Part shown: positions 1 to 8,464 of the stretch, piece after piece | How positions within the stretch are numbered: position 1 is the stretch's first letter | Layout: each line of letters begins with the position of its first letter | NCBI GenBank assembly: GCA_029762625.1 | Contig: JARVGI010000012.1 | Coordinates: forward strand, 1 to 59,548 | Length of the DNA: 59,548 nt | Reading direction: 5' to 3' | Source of the DNA: Methanomicrobiaceae archaeon | GTDB taxonomy: Archaea; Halobacteriota; Methanomicrobia; Methanomicrobiales; Methanomicrobiaceae | The notes under the pieces: generated by a model | Databases searched by the model: none | What the model was told of the DNA's origin: nothing | Seen by the model: the letters and a program-made list of their open reading frames with translations, nothing else | Position numbers and translations under genes: made by a program

Positions 1-137
1 GCTCCTGCATCGCAAATTCCCTGCTCGTCGAGGTGGGAACCCATCGTGACCACGGCCACGGGGCTCTGCGGATCGCCGGAGTGGAAGTCACCCTGGACAA
101 TCGGCCATCCGCTTGCCGGAGATTTCTTATCTGCCAT
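1..137 (-). CDS. mtrA: Tetrahydromethanopterin S-methyltransferase subunit A, 5' part only
   Basis: This is the N-terminus (about 45 residues) of MtrA, the cobamide-carrying subunit of the membrane Na+-pumping methyl-H4MPT:coenzyme M methyltransferase. The translation opens [14 protein letters not shown] and continues with a [16 protein letters not shown] stretch, typical of the MtrA N-terminus. The start is the ATG at 137, preceded by a GAGGTGAT ribosome-binding site; a nearby ATG at 141 is in another frame. It follows mtrB by 10 bases in the usual mtrEDCBA order. The cobamide-binding His and the C-terminal membrane helix lie outside the window, so only the identity, not the integrity, of the gene can be judged. 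Confidence 0.9.
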   Translation of the reverse strand, partial: MADKKSPASGWPIVQGDFHSGDPQSPVAVVTMGSHLDEQGICDAG

Positions 138-147
138 TCATATCACC

Positions 148-435
148 TCAGATCAATCCAAACACGACAATTCCCGCGATAAAGAGTCCGATAGCCATAC
201 CGTACCAGAATGCCGTGATACCACCGGCGATGCCGAGCACACCCTCACGGTTCTTGAACGAAGCGAGGAAATTGCCTTCCGACGAGAGCATGCCGACGAT
301 ATCGTCCGCGATCGCTTCGAGTTCCGCCACCTGGTCGATGACCGGTGCCAGGGACTCGCCCATGGTCGTAACAACCCCGAGGAAGGGATCGGCCACAAGA
401 CCAAATTCGGGTAATACTTCAATGAATCCCATCAT
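148..435 (-). CDS. mtrB: Tetrahydromethanopterin S-methyltransferase subunit B
   Basis: A 95-residue protein with a mostly soluble N-terminal part (EVLPEFGLVADPFLG) and one C-terminal membrane helix (about residues 70-95), as expected for MtrB, a small subunit of the Na+-translocating methyltransferase complex. The start codon is one of two consecutive ATGs (MMGF); it overlaps the mtrC stop by 4 bases, so translation is probably coupled. Length and position between mtrC and mtrA match the canonical operon. Its individual role in the complex is structural as far as is known. Confidence 0.93.
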   Translation of the reverse strand: MMGFIEVLPEFGLVADPFLGVVTTMGESLAPVIDQVAELEAIADDIVGMLSSEGNFLASFKNREGVLGIAGGITAFWYGMAIGLFIAGIVVFGLI

Positions 436-1283
436 GCACCACCCTTGGGTTCACGAATCGGCTTTGCATCCAGCCAGTCGTAGGCATCACGCTTGGAGAG
501 CTTGATGTACTCATTGTACGTGTAGATCCATCCGATGAATGCCACCAGCAGGCCGAGAATCGCCGCGCTGACGGAGAGGAATGCAAACGACATGACCGCA
601 ACGGCGATCATGCTCAAAAAGCCGCACTCCGCCGCACACATCTGGGTCCTGTCCTGCGACTCGTTGGGGCCGAGGCAGGCGTTGAACGGGTGCTGGATGG
701 CGATACCGCCGAGCATGAAGATGACGGCGATGACGCTGCCACCGATGAGCGAGTAGGTATAGGTCGCGATCTCGATGCCGAAGAACGTGGTCGTTCCGGT
801 GATCATGTCAATGAACGCAAACGAACCGGTTGCCATCGACGCGAATCCCAGCAGGATCAGCGCACCGACAATGGTCAGTTCGGTCAGCTGGCGGATCATC
901 ACCGGGATGTTCATGTTCAGGACCTTGTCCGAGAGGAATCCGAGAATGACACCGAGGACCGCGGCAATGATCACCAGGCCGATCGGGGCGGCAACGCCCA
1001 GCTTGGTTGCAAGGAGCATTGCGATGACACCCGATCCGAGCGAGATCATACCGGCCGACGGGACACCGGTTCCGATACCATAGCTGCAGAGGGTCTTGAT
1101 GGAATCTGTCCCCCACCAGATTGCGAACACCGCGCCGATGCCTCCGAAGAAGGAGAAGATCTGCGTCCCGGTGAGAACGTTCAGGTAGGTCAGGTAAATG
1201 GCCACGAGAGATCCGACGATGCCGATCGCCATGATCCTGTCATGCGGCACACCACCTTCTGAAACTTCAACTTTAACCGACAT
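432..1283 (-). CDS. mtrC: Tetrahydromethanopterin S-methyltransferase subunit C
   Basis: A 283-residue polytopic membrane protein with about seven to eight hydrophobic segments, matching MtrC, one of the three large integral subunits (C, D, E) of the methyl-H4MPT:CoM methyltransferase that couples methyl transfer to Na+ export. The N-terminus is a short hydrophilic stretch (MSVKVEVSEGGVPHDR) before the first helix. A GAGGTGGAAAA ribosome-binding site precedes the ATG. It lies 9 bases after mtrD and overlaps mtrB. Nothing suggests damage. Confidence 0.95.
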   Translation of the reverse strand: MSVKVEVSEGGVPHDRIMAIGIVGSLVAIYLTYLNVLTGTQIFSFFGGIGAVFAIWWGTDSIKTLCSYGIGTGVPSAGMISLGSGVIAMLLATKLGVAAPIGLVIIAAVLGVILGFLSDKVLNMNIPVMIRQLTELTIVGALILLGFASMATGSFAFIDMITGTTTFFGIEIATYTYSLIGGSVIAVIFMLGGIAIQHPFNACLGPNESQDRTQMCAAECGFLSMIAVAVMSFAFLSVSAAILGLLVAFIGWIYTYNEYIKLSKRDAYDWLDAKPIREPKGGA

Positions 1284-1292
1284 TTTTCCACC

Positions 1293-2126
1293 TCAGAGTG
1301 CAACCACCATGATTGCCAACATTCCGCAGACTGACGATGCAACGGCCGCCGCGATGATTGCCCGCGGGAACCGCTTGAACTTGGGGTCGTGCGGTCCTTC
1401 GATGGTACCGGTGATGTTGTATGCGGTCAGCACGGCGTTGACGAGGAACATGCCCACGGCAAAGATACCGGCCAGCGAGACTGCCACCGGCAGGATCTCC
1501 TCGAGCGGAGCGTTGTAGATCACCGGGAGCGCCGCCTCGTAGACTGCGAGCAGCTCGAGGTAGATGAGCGTTCCGCCAAGACCGCCGAGCGTCCCCCCGA
1601 TCACGCCTCCCACGTAGGAGATGAACGGCAGGCCGTGCCCCTCGGTTCCCTGTGATTTGTATTCAGGGAACGTGTCGCCCGTTATGGGGTCCTTGTCGAC
1701 CTTCCCGGATGCGGACGGAATTCCCATGCCGAAGACGTAGATGACGTTCACCATCATACAGGTGATAGCCATCATCAGGCCGCCACCGACCGCGCCTGCG
1801 CCGAGCGCCACAGCGAAGCCGAGTTCAGCAGCCCACGCACCGCCGAAGAGACCGGCGAGACCGGCACCGGCGGCGAGCATTGCCACACCGGTTGCAATAC
1901 CGGGTGCCTGCCCCATTGCTGCCGGCGCGCCGCCCACCGGGACGAAGTGCACGCCGAACCCGATGAGGGCTCCGCCGAGGATAATCCCGATGAGGGCGAC
2001 AGCACCGCCCGTCGAGGCGATGAAGAACGTAATGCCGAGGGCAACGAGAAGGATCACAATGCCGATAACCGATGCGGTCGGGTTGATCCCTTCACCGCCG
2101 GCAGCTGCTCCACCAAGTGCGCTCAT
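1293..2126 (-). CDS. mtrD: Tetrahydromethanopterin S-methyltransferase subunit D
   Basis: MtrD, a large integral membrane subunit of the Na+-pumping methyltransferase. The frame is open upstream of 2126, but the ATG there (MSALGGAAAGGEGINPT) is the start: it has a GGAGGCGGCATC ribosome-binding site and overlaps the mtrE stop as ATGA. This gives 277 residues with six or more glycine/alanine-rich membrane helices and a conserved cytoplasmic loop (KVDKDPITGDTFPEYKSQGTEG). Co-translated with mtrE and mtrC. Confidence 0.95.
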   Translation of the reverse strand: MSALGGAAAGGEGINPTASVIGIVILLVALGITFFIASTGGAVALIGIILGGALIGFGVHFVPVGGAPAAMGQAPGIATGVAMLAAGAGLAGLFGGAWAAELGFAVALGAGAVGGGLMMAITCMMVNVIYVFGMGIPSASGKVDKDPITGDTFPEYKSQGTEGHGLPFISYVGGVIGGTLGGLGGTLIYLELLAVYEAALPVIYNAPLEEILPVAVSLAGIFAVGMFLVNAVLTAYNITGTIEGPHDPKFKRFPRAIIAAAVASSVCGMLAIMVVAL

Positions 2127-3040
2127 GATGCCGCCTCCTCTGGTTCTGCTGCCGCAACTTCGGTGTACGGACCGAAGGTGGTGCGCGCCCACGTCTCAAC
2201 AAACCGGTCGATGACCATAAAGATGAGAATCACCACGACACCGGCAATGACCGCACCCCATCCTCCGGCGAACGGCTCGAAGAGCACGGTACGCCAGAGT
2301 TCAAAGAACACGATCAGGCCGAAACAGAGCCCTGATGCCGGACCGCCGAGCTTGGACGTGAACCAGCCGTTGTCGAGCGAACTGCGCTCACCGGCTTCCG
2401 CGTAGCGGACAATGTTTCCGGATGCGGAAATCGGCACGCCAGCGCCGAACTTCTGCTCCTGGTACTGCCGCTCCTTACCATAGAACGGGTTTCCGGTTGC
2501 AGATCCTGCTGCACCGAGCGCGATACCCCAGACCAGGCCCAGCAGGGGCAGCGGGAAGGGGTGGCCGAGCGCGGCGACCATCAGGTAGCACATCGAAATC
2601 GTGGTGAAGATCGCCACAAATGCGTGTGCCATGGTCACGGTCGTCACCGATTTCAGGATATCGATGTAGACCGGCTGTTCGAATTTTGCGAGACTCGCCG
2701 TTCGTCCCAGGTATGCCGTCGTTGCATAGACTCCCTGGACAAAGACTGCAACCGCAGCCCCAACGATGAGGGCAAGAATCGCATTCAGATTGATCGCCAT
2801 AAACGCCCACGCAATGCCGGCGCCGAGTGCGCACCAGAGGCCGTATGCGGGGGGTTCGCCGGATATTGCTTTGTTGTAAATCCGGTGAATGTACCCCATC
2901 TGCGGAGCGAGCTGAACCTGCGAGTTCGGATCACCCTGTGATCCGATATCGGATTCAGTATCTTCCGCTGCACCAGCCACGGTGGCAAGGGCTCCAGCTA
3001 ATGCGGTAACGCCAATGCCGAGTACTAGGTTTTCAACCAT
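2123..3040 (-). CDS. mtrE: Tetrahydromethanopterin S-methyltransferase subunit E
   Basis: MtrE, first gene of the mtr operon, a 305-residue integral membrane subunit of the complex transferring methyl groups from methyl-H4MPT to coenzyme M with Na+ extrusion. The N-terminal helix is followed by a soluble loop with LAPQMGYIHRIYNKAISGEP, typical of MtrE, then several membrane segments and a cytoplasmic loop (GNPFYGKERQYQEQKFG). A GGAGGATG ribosome-binding site precedes the ATG. The gene sits 190 bases after mcrA with its own candidate promoter between them, so mcr and mtr may be transcribed separately or with read-through. Confidence 0.96.
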   Translation of the reverse strand: MVENLVLGIGVTALAGALATVAGAAEDTESDIGSQGDPNSQVQLAPQMGYIHRIYNKAISGEPPAYGLWCALGAGIAWAFMAINLNAILALIVGAAVAVFVQGVYATTAYLGRTASLAKFEQPVYIDILKSVTTVTMAHAFVAIFTTISMCYLMVAALGHPFPLPLLGLVWGIALGAAGSATGNPFYGKERQYQEQKFGAGVPISASGNIVRYAEAGERSSLDNGWFTSKLGGPASGLCFGLIVFFELWRTVLFEPFAGGWGAVIAGVVVILIFMVIDRFVETWARTTFGPYTEVAAAEPEEAAS

Positions 3041-3113
3041 TTAGGCATCCTCCTGCGTGCCACATGCACAAGTAATACAAACCCTTTTTGGTTCAATTAA
3101 CAGTGGGTAACGG

Positions 3114-3124
3114 CTTTATTAAAG
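3114..3124 (-). promoter_or_regulatory. Candidate TATA box for the mtr operon
   Basis: On the minus strand the sequence reads CTTTAATAAAG, an archaeal TATA-like element about 75 bases upstream of the mtrE start, giving a predicted start of transcription near 3090 and a leader of roughly 50 bases. A second AT-rich candidate (CATAAATC on the minus strand near 3150) cannot be excluded. The whole mcrA-mtrE gap is otherwise AT-rich compared with the neighbouring genes. Confidence 0.45.
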
Positions 3125-3210
3125 GTTTCGAAAAGATGGCCGTGATTTATGGGAATTTCTGAAAAATGCGGCAGAATTTAAGATTTACGGTGTTGTGATT
3201 TGAGTTAGCG

Positions 3211-3217
3211 AAAAAAA
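3211..3217 (-). terminator. Candidate poly-U terminator after mcrA
   Basis: A run of seven T on the minus strand lies 14 bases past the mcrA stop codon. Archaeal termination commonly uses short U-runs without a strong hairpin, so this is a reasonable end for the mcr transcript; no clear stem precedes it. Confidence 0.45.
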
Positions 3218-3230
3218 GTTTGTGTTGGGG

Positions 3231-4937
3231 TTAGCGGGCCGGGATGATGAGCGAACGCTCGCCAGCCGGGGTGAACTCGCGGATTGCACCTTTTGCGAAC
3301 TCGCGGCGGGGCTCGGCGAAGTCGAACTTGAGCGAGGGGTCGGCGAAGCAGACGCTGACACGCGGGTCGTAGCAGAACGCGTCGCCACGTCCGTAGTGTG
3401 CGCCACCGACGATAGCGGCGTACTCTCCCTGGTGACCCACGTTCATCGCGTAGTTCGGGTAGTTCGGTCCGCGGAGTTCTCCGATCAGACCCTCGTCGGG
3501 CCGGATGGCCAGCGAGTTTGCGGAACCGCACTGGTCCTGCAGGTCGTAGCCGAAGAAGCCGAGACGCGACCAGCCCTCCTTGTGCAGGAGCATGGAGAGG
3601 TACCATCCGTTCAGACCGGCGTTGGAGTTGCCGGTACCGATGGAACAGGTCAGACCGGATGCGGCGGCGATGACGCCTGCACGCTGGGAACCGCCGAAGT
3701 GGTCCTCCATCAGGGTCGGGAACTGCTCGTACTGCTCCATGGCGTTGAGGGTAACCTCGGTGGCGAGATCGTTGACGACCTCCTGGGTTGCCTTCACGCG
3801 GTCGCCAACGGCCGGGTTGGCCCAGTCGACACCGTACTTGTCCTTCGCGTAGTCCATACCGTAGTAGGTGTACTCGTCGAGGATGTTGTCGGTGTACGCT
3901 GCGGTCGCATACTGGGTGAAACCGACACCGCCGGACATGTAGGAACCGAGCCAGATCTGGTCGAAGAGCATGGTTCCGGCACCGACGACCTCGAGGGAGG
4001 CGCGGGCGGGGTCCTTCGGGTACTTCCGGTTGGCCTGGACGATATCGGAGAAGAGGCCGAACTTGATGCCACCGGGCTCGTTCGGACCGCGGGCGCGGCG
4101 AGCGGGCAGGATGGAGGCCATCTGCACGACACCGGCGTGCTTTGCGGCGTAGGACAGGTCGGCGACTGCCGCCTCTCCGGCGCACATACGGTAGGCACCG
4201 ATGTAGGACATCCCGATCTGCATGGCAGACCAGCGGCTGGTGGTTCCACCATCACAGGTCCTCGAGACGATGGTCGGGATGTGGATTGCCTGCCAGAGGC
4301 CCTTGCCGACGGCGGCCTTGAGGGCGGCGCCCTGGTCTGCCGGGAAGAGCTTGTCGATGTTGAGCAGGAACTGGGGCTCGATGTCGTCGGCGATCGCGTC
4401 GTCGCCGGTAAAGACCTTGACGTAACAGTCATCGACCACACCGGGGTGGGTCTCCACCATGTGCTCCTGCACGACGGCTGCACCGGGCATGGCGTGGTTC
4501 AGGACGTGGAGGTACTCGTTGATGGTCTCCGGGGTGACCTCTTTTCCGAGGCGCTTCTGCAGGGTCTGGTGGGCAAGGTCCATGCCGACGATAACCGTCC
4601 TGCGGATGTCGTCCCAGAACTGCTGCATGGCAGAGTTGTTGACGAAGTGCAGGTCGTCGCCCTCGACAAAGACGCCGGACTGGCTGACCTGGTAGGTCAT
4701 CAGCTGGCGCTGTCCGAGCGGGATACCACCGAGGTGGCAGCGTACGGGCTCGTACATGGGGATGCCGCGCTGCATTTCAACAGCCTTGCTTGCCTTGATG
4801 AACTCCTGCTTGCGGGGAGACTGGGCAAGCCCGCCGAAGCGGTAGTAGGTGGTGTTCACTGCCTCGGGATCCTCACCCTGGAACTTCTCTTTCAGCGAGT
4901 CAAGGAACAGTTTTTGTGCTCTCTCAATTTTTCCCAT
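3231..4937 (-). CDS. mcrA: Methyl-coenzyme M reductase subunit alpha
   Basis: The catalytic alpha subunit of methyl-coenzyme M reductase, which makes methane from methyl-CoM and coenzyme B using Ni-F430. The 568-residue product shows the family hallmarks: [15 protein letters not shown], the AAKHAGVV and [14 protein letters not shown] stretches that hold the methyl-His and methyl-Arg sites, GSQRAG (methyl-Gln region) and GYDLQDQCG (thioglycine/methyl-Cys region); modifications are inferred from the family. The frame also opens with a GTG at 4946, but the ATG at 4937 (MGKIERAQ) is preferred because an AGGAG box lies 9 bases upstream. Last gene of mcrBDCGA. Confidence 0.98.
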   Translation of the reverse strand: MGKIERAQKLFLDSLKEKFQGEDPEAVNTTYYRFGGLAQSPRKQEFIKASKAVEMQRGIPMYEPVRCHLGGIPLGQRQLMTYQVSQSGVFVEGDDLHFVNNSAMQQFWDDIRRTVIVGMDLAHQTLQKRLGKEVTPETINEYLHVLNHAMPGAAVVQEHMVETHPGVVDDCYVKVFTGDDAIADDIEPQFLLNIDKLFPADQGAALKAAVGKGLWQAIHIPTIVSRTCDGGTTSRWSAMQIGMSYIGAYRMCAGEAAVADLSYAAKHAGVVQMASILPARRARGPNEPGGIKFGLFSDIVQANRKYPKDPARASLEVVGAGTMLFDQIWLGSYMSGGVGFTQYATAAYTDNILDEYTYYGMDYAKDKYGVDWANPAVGDRVKATQEVVNDLATEVTLNAMEQYEQFPTLMEDHFGGSQRAGVIAAASGLTCSIGTGNSNAGLNGWYLSMLLHKEGWSRLGFFGYDLQDQCGSANSLAIRPDEGLIGELRGPNYPNYAMNVGHQGEYAAIVGGAHYGRGDAFCYDPRVSVCFADPSLKFDFAEPRREFAKGAIREFTPAGERSLIIPAR

Positions 4938-4942
4938 CTCAA

Positions 4943-5704
4943 TCACTCCTTGGGCATGAATCCATATTTAGTCCTCAGCGAGTGAATACGCTGGACATAT
5001 TCGACGTATTCCTGGTCATCACGGTAGGGGACACCGACAAGCGAATGGAAGATGGTCGAGTGCGCCTTGAGCCATCCCTCATCCATCGGCTTGCCGACGT
5101 TGACTTCACGGTCGAGGGGCTCGCCGATCTGGTTCTTGACATACTTGACGTTGCCGTCGCCCGTGAGCAGACAGCGCTGGAGCATGTCGAACATCATCCC
5201 GTCCTCTGCAAGGCGGAGAGAGTGCCCGTGCACGGTAGCACCGCGGACGCTGCAGCGTGCGGGGTCGAACATCTCGGTCTCGAGGAGGAACTTGGAGTAC
5301 GCCTCGAGGTCGCGCTCGCGGCACTCCACGATCTGGCGGCCGGAGAGCGTACCGGGGTCGATGCCGCGGAAGCGGTAGCTGTAGCTATAGGTCCTCTGGT
5401 AGGGCTGGCTCGGCGCGTTGAACATCGAGTCTGCAAACTGGATGTAGCGGACGCGGTCGCCTGCCTTGGCCCCCTCGGTCGGGGTGACGATCTTGCGGAT
5501 CGGACAGTCGGGTTCGCCTGCCTCGGCAAGCGGCGGGTGCGCGGTGGGGTACGCTGCACCCGGAGCGCGGTGCCCGAGAATCAGCACGACGTCCTCGTCG
5601 GTGACATCCCGAACTTTCTCAAGCTTGTTGTCGGGGTTCATCTGTTTGCGCCGGTTTTCGGCGACAGTCGAAGTCCCGGGTCCATATTGGGGTGTATATG
5701 CCAT
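4943..5704 (-). CDS. mcrG: Methyl-coenzyme M reductase subunit gamma
   Basis: Gamma subunit of methyl-coenzyme M reductase, 253 residues, part of the (alpha-beta-gamma)2 enzyme that lines the active-site channel. It starts [20 protein letters not shown] and contains the conserved LILGHRAPG and [20 protein letters not shown]-type stretches. The frame allows a TTG two codons earlier, but the ATG at 5704 follows a GAGGTGA box at proper distance. It is separated from mcrA by 5 bases, so the two are tightly co-translated. Confidence 0.97.
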   Translation of the reverse strand: MAYTPQYGPGTSTVAENRRKQMNPDNKLEKVRDVTDEDVVLILGHRAPGAAYPTAHPPLAEAGEPDCPIRKIVTPTEGAKAGDRVRYIQFADSMFNAPSQPYQRTYSYSYRFRGIDPGTLSGRQIVECRERDLEAYSKFLLETEMFDPARCSVRGATVHGHSLRLAEDGMMFDMLQRCLLTGDGNVKYVKNQIGEPLDREVNVGKPMDEGWLKAHSTIFHSLVGVPYRDDQEYVEYVQRIHSLRTKYGFMPKE

Positions 5705-5716
5705 TTTCAATTCACC

Positions 5717-6340
5717 TCATTGTTTCATTTTCATAACACGATTAACTGCGGTAATGACTTCTGCCAGTTTTTCACGGGTCGGGGTCTGCCCGCGGGTGAT
5801 GCCGCTCACGATCTCCACGACCGTCCCCTTCGTTTTGACGTCTTCGGGGGCGGGCATGACCGTGGCGGTTTTGACGCCCACTCTGGCGAGATCCTCATAA
5901 TCGATCGGTACCTGCGTGACCACCACTGCATCGACATCGCAGTGTTCCAGGATGAACCTGACCTTGGCAACCACATGGGAGCGGACGTTACCGTGATGGA
6001 GAATCGCCACTTTGTGCTGTTCGATCTGGCGAATTTCCCTGTCGGTAAGGCCGAAATATGCTCCGGTCACTGCGGCTGCCGTGGCCGTGCCCGGGGGAAC
6101 TCCTGCACCGGCATTGAGCACCAGCGTACTGACGCTGAACTCGACGCCTTCCCGGCGAAGGCCGGAGGTGATGTCGCAGACTGGTTTTGTCACGTGGCGT
6201 CGCCCCGGCGACATGGCCACCACGATCACATCGGGGTAGCGGCACTCGGAGATCGTGCCCCGCTGTGCAAGGCCTCCTCCTTTGCCCATCCCCATGGACT
6301 CGCGGCAGTCAACCACCTGGGTAACGCGACCGATCGGCAT
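5717..6340 (-). CDS. mcrC: Methyl-coenzyme M reductase operon protein C
   Basis: McrC, 207 residues, is not a structural subunit of the reductase; the family is known as part of the ATP-dependent machinery that reductively activates the Ni-F430 centre. The sequence opens MPIGRVTQVVDCRESMGMGKGG, with the conserved Cys and glycine-rich segment, and ends in a basic tail. It is one base from mcrD and lies between mcrD and mcrG as usual. Confidence 0.95.
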   Translation of the reverse strand: MPIGRVTQVVDCRESMGMGKGGGLAQRGTISECRYPDVIVVAMSPGRRHVTKPVCDITSGLRREGVEFSVSTLVLNAGAGVPPGTATAAAVTGAYFGLTDREIRQIEQHKVAILHHGNVRSHVVAKVRFILEHCDVDAVVVTQVPIDYEDLARVGVKTATVMPAPEDVKTKGTVVEIVSGITRGQTPTREKLAEVITAVNRVMKMKQ

Positions 6341-6341
6341 A

Positions 6342-6812
6342 TTACTTCAATCCCTGTAAGATAACAAGACCGCCTTTTTTGCCGGGGTCTGTAAGCCCGA
6401 TCACCGATTCATCCGCATCAGGCCCGTATTTGGCATAGTCGACGAGCGAAGGCTTCGTCTTCATGAATATGCCTTCCTGAAGCGTATACGGGATTTCCGT
6501 AAAGAACTCGTCGCAGGCGCGCCTCAGTTCCTCGATGACGCCCTTGTCCTCGACTTCGAGGACGACCTGCCCGACCTGCACATGGAGTTCCACCTCGGTG
6601 TCGCCCACCTTGATGATTCTCCTTCCTGTATGGGGGTTGGGTTTCCCCCTGGCGGGGCCATAGGGGACGGTCGCGGGGAGGCGAGGGCCGTTGATGAGCA
6701 TCCTGCGGATACCGCATACCTTCACGATACTGTTGAGAAGGCGTTCGGCCGTTTCGGGTTTGAGCATCCGGAGAGGGACAATCCTGCACTGGGGATAGCT
6801 GGCTTCGGTCAT
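6342..6812 (-). CDS. mcrD: Methyl-coenzyme M reductase operon protein D
   Basis: McrD, about 156 residues, a non-catalytic protein of the mcr operon thought to act in maturation or delivery of F430 to apo-reductase. Recognisable stretches are CRIVPLRMLKPETAERLLN and VPYGPARGKPNPH. A GTG at 6824 would add four residues; the ATG at 6812 (MTEASYPQ) is preferred, although its ribosome-binding site (GAGTG) is weak. It lies 20 bases after mcrB and one base before mcrC. Confidence 0.93.
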   Translation of the reverse strand: MTEASYPQCRIVPLRMLKPETAERLLNSIVKVCGIRRMLINGPRLPATVPYGPARGKPNPHTGRRIIKVGDTEVELHVQVGQVVLEVEDKGVIEELRRACDEFFTEIPYTLQEGIFMKTKPSLVDYAKYGPDADESVIGLTDPGKKGGLVILQGLK

Positions 6813-6832
6813 TGATATCGACACTCAGTTGT

Positions 6833-8137
6833 TCAGACGCTCTTTGCGATTTCCTGGATGGGCTTTGCGAACACGTCGATCTGTCCGAAGGTGTCCTGGT
6901 AGACCTTGGAGGTACCCTCCGGAGAGAACATCTGCGTGCCCGCATCGAGAGCGGCTGCGGCGACCACGCATGGGATTGCCACACCGGCAGCGTGCCGGGT
7001 CACGACGTGGTTTCCGTTGAACACACCGGGGCCACCGCCACCATAGATGGAGTGGCTGAAGAACGAGAATCCGACCGCGGTTCCCATCACACGGCCGTAG
7101 TCACAGCCTGGCAGACCGGTCTCGTGCTCGATCAGGTCGTTGAAGTAGAGCAGGGTCGAGGAGACTGCCTGTGCGAACCGTCCGGCACCACAGTTGACCA
7201 TGGTCGCGGCCATGGTGCCTGCAGAGGTGTAGGCGTTCCAGAGCATGGGGTCCTTGGTGTCGTAGAACTGGAAGTATCCGCCCTTCTTGCCGGGCATGAT
7301 AACCTTGTCCTCGATGGCGCGCTCGACGAGCGACTGGACGACTGTGCCGATGGTTCCGGTTGCGCCGTTTGCTTTCACCAGGTCGTAGACCAGGTTGTTG
7401 GCGTTGAGGCCCTGGTACGCGTAGGCGAGCAGCTGGGCACGCTCGAAGGGACCGATCGCGGCTCCCATCTCGAACTCTCCTGCCTGCTCGAGGGTCGAGG
7501 AGAGTGCTGCTCCCTGCATGGCGTTCCTGTTGGTCATCATGACCACGTGGTTGACCGGGATGTTCCGGAGCGCATAGCCCAGACCTTCGTTGTTCTGGGG
7601 GATGGTGAGCACGGATGCGACGTTTGCGCCCTCGAGGTCCATGGTGTGCGGATAGCCGCCCCAGACGGCCGCCTTGACCATGGATCCGTCGTAGGCACCC
7701 ACGTTGAACTGGTCGATGATCGCGTACGTGGCTGCGGACGCCACCGAGGTAATTGCTGCATCGTAGGTCGATGCCGCTTCGATACGGGCCTTGGGGACCT
7801 CGACAAGGAGCAGCTTGCCACCGGCGAACTCCTTGATTGTGGTGTCGTCGCCTTCCTCAACCTGCACCATCTCCTTGATCCTGGCCACAATTGCGTCCTT
7901 GTTGCCCATGATGTCGAGGTCGAGCTCACGGCCAATGATCTGGCCTTTGCAGACCTTTCCGGTCTTCAGACCGTCCTCGATCTTGCCGAGCTGGACGGCA
8001 ATCTGCCTCTTGCAGCTGTCGATGATCTTCTTGGTTGCAGGGTTGACGAGGGGGCTGACCTTGTCGAGCGTCACACCGCTCTTCAGGAGCTTGCCCTCAT
8101 CGTCATAGAGGTCGATAGTTTCCGAATATTTTGCCAT
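6833..8137 (-). CDS. mcrB: Methyl-coenzyme M reductase subunit beta
   Basis: Beta subunit of methyl-coenzyme M reductase, 434 residues, first gene of the operon. It begins MAKYSETIDLYDDEGKLLKS and carries the conserved LVYDLVKANGATGT and the C-terminal SHSIYGGGGPGVFNGNHVVT segment that forms part of the coenzyme B channel in the family. The ATG is preceded by AGGAGG, the strongest ribosome-binding site in this region, consistent with very high expression. A long leader with several palindromes lies upstream. Confidence 0.98.
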   Translation of the reverse strand: MAKYSETIDLYDDEGKLLKSGVTLDKVSPLVNPATKKIIDSCKRQIAVQLGKIEDGLKTGKVCKGQIIGRELDLDIMGNKDAIVARIKEMVQVEEGDDTTIKEFAGGKLLLVEVPKARIEAASTYDAAITSVASAATYAIIDQFNVGAYDGSMVKAAVWGGYPHTMDLEGANVASVLTIPQNNEGLGYALRNIPVNHVVMMTNRNAMQGAALSSTLEQAGEFEMGAAIGPFERAQLLAYAYQGLNANNLVYDLVKANGATGTIGTVVQSLVERAIEDKVIMPGKKGGYFQFYDTKDPMLWNAYTSAGTMAATMVNCGAGRFAQAVSSTLLYFNDLIEHETGLPGCDYGRVMGTAVGFSFFSHSIYGGGGPGVFNGNHVVTRHAAGVAIPCVVAAAALDAGTQMFSPEGTSKVYQDTFGQIDVFAKPIQEIAKSV

Positions 8138-8310
8138 AATTTTCCTCCTTTACTCATAGTTGCAATTCATTGTGGTCCCTGAACGCTGTCATGCACATGT
8201 GCATGTCGAATATCTATGCTGGTCACTATGCACGTCCCCGCTTGGGACAATTGAATAGTATTCAATCTCGGTATTTAAGCATTGCCAATATTCTCCTCTA
8301 TAGAGGGCTC
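8138..8310 (-). promoter_or_regulatory. mcr promoter and palindrome-rich leader
   Basis: Reading toward mcrB on the minus strand, a TATA box (CTTAAATAC, 8272-8280) predicts a transcript start near 8250 and a leader of about 110 bases. Four inverted repeats surround it: CCTCTATAGAGG upstream (8295-8306); two 8-base arms with one central base between TATA box and predicted start (8250-8266, ATTGAATA/TATTCAAT); GTCCC-5-GGGAC (8234-8248) at the start of the leader; and a perfect 16-base palindrome CATGCACATGTGCATG within the leader (8190-8205). The second is placed like a repressor site. No mcr regulator that binds them is known to me. Confidence 0.55.
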
Positions 8311-8437
8311 AAAATAAAATTCAAAATGCGTGACAATCAAGTGAGAAAGCGCGTATCTGCCGGTTAATTGAAAATGTGCTAAAAAGTCGGCATAAAAGTA
8401 TTACGGAATGCGTCGTATGACTGAGATTAATGAGAAT

Positions 8438-8461
8438 GGGCGTGTGCGCCCCTGCAAAAAA
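8438..8461 (-). terminator. Candidate terminator of the fwd-hdr operon
   Basis: Immediately past the fwdC stop the minus strand has a run of six T (8456-8461), followed by a short hairpin (GGGCG-TGTG-CGCCC, 8438-8451). The U-run is the usual archaeal signal; the hairpin lies on the wrong side for a bacterial-type terminator but could protect the 3' end. The gap from here to mcrB otherwise holds only the mcr promoter. Confidence 0.45.
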
Positions 8462-8464
8462 GGG

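Noticed and set aside
3222-4985. Long plus-strand reading frame opposite mcrA (587 codons)
   Set aside because: It is the mirror of mcrA caused by high GC at third positions; the product is Val/Gly-rich with no domain.
8170-8367. 65-codon plus-strand reading frame in the mcr upstream region
   Set aside because: It overlies the mcr promoter and palindromes, has no ribosome-binding site, and its composition is AT-rich and unlike a coding region.
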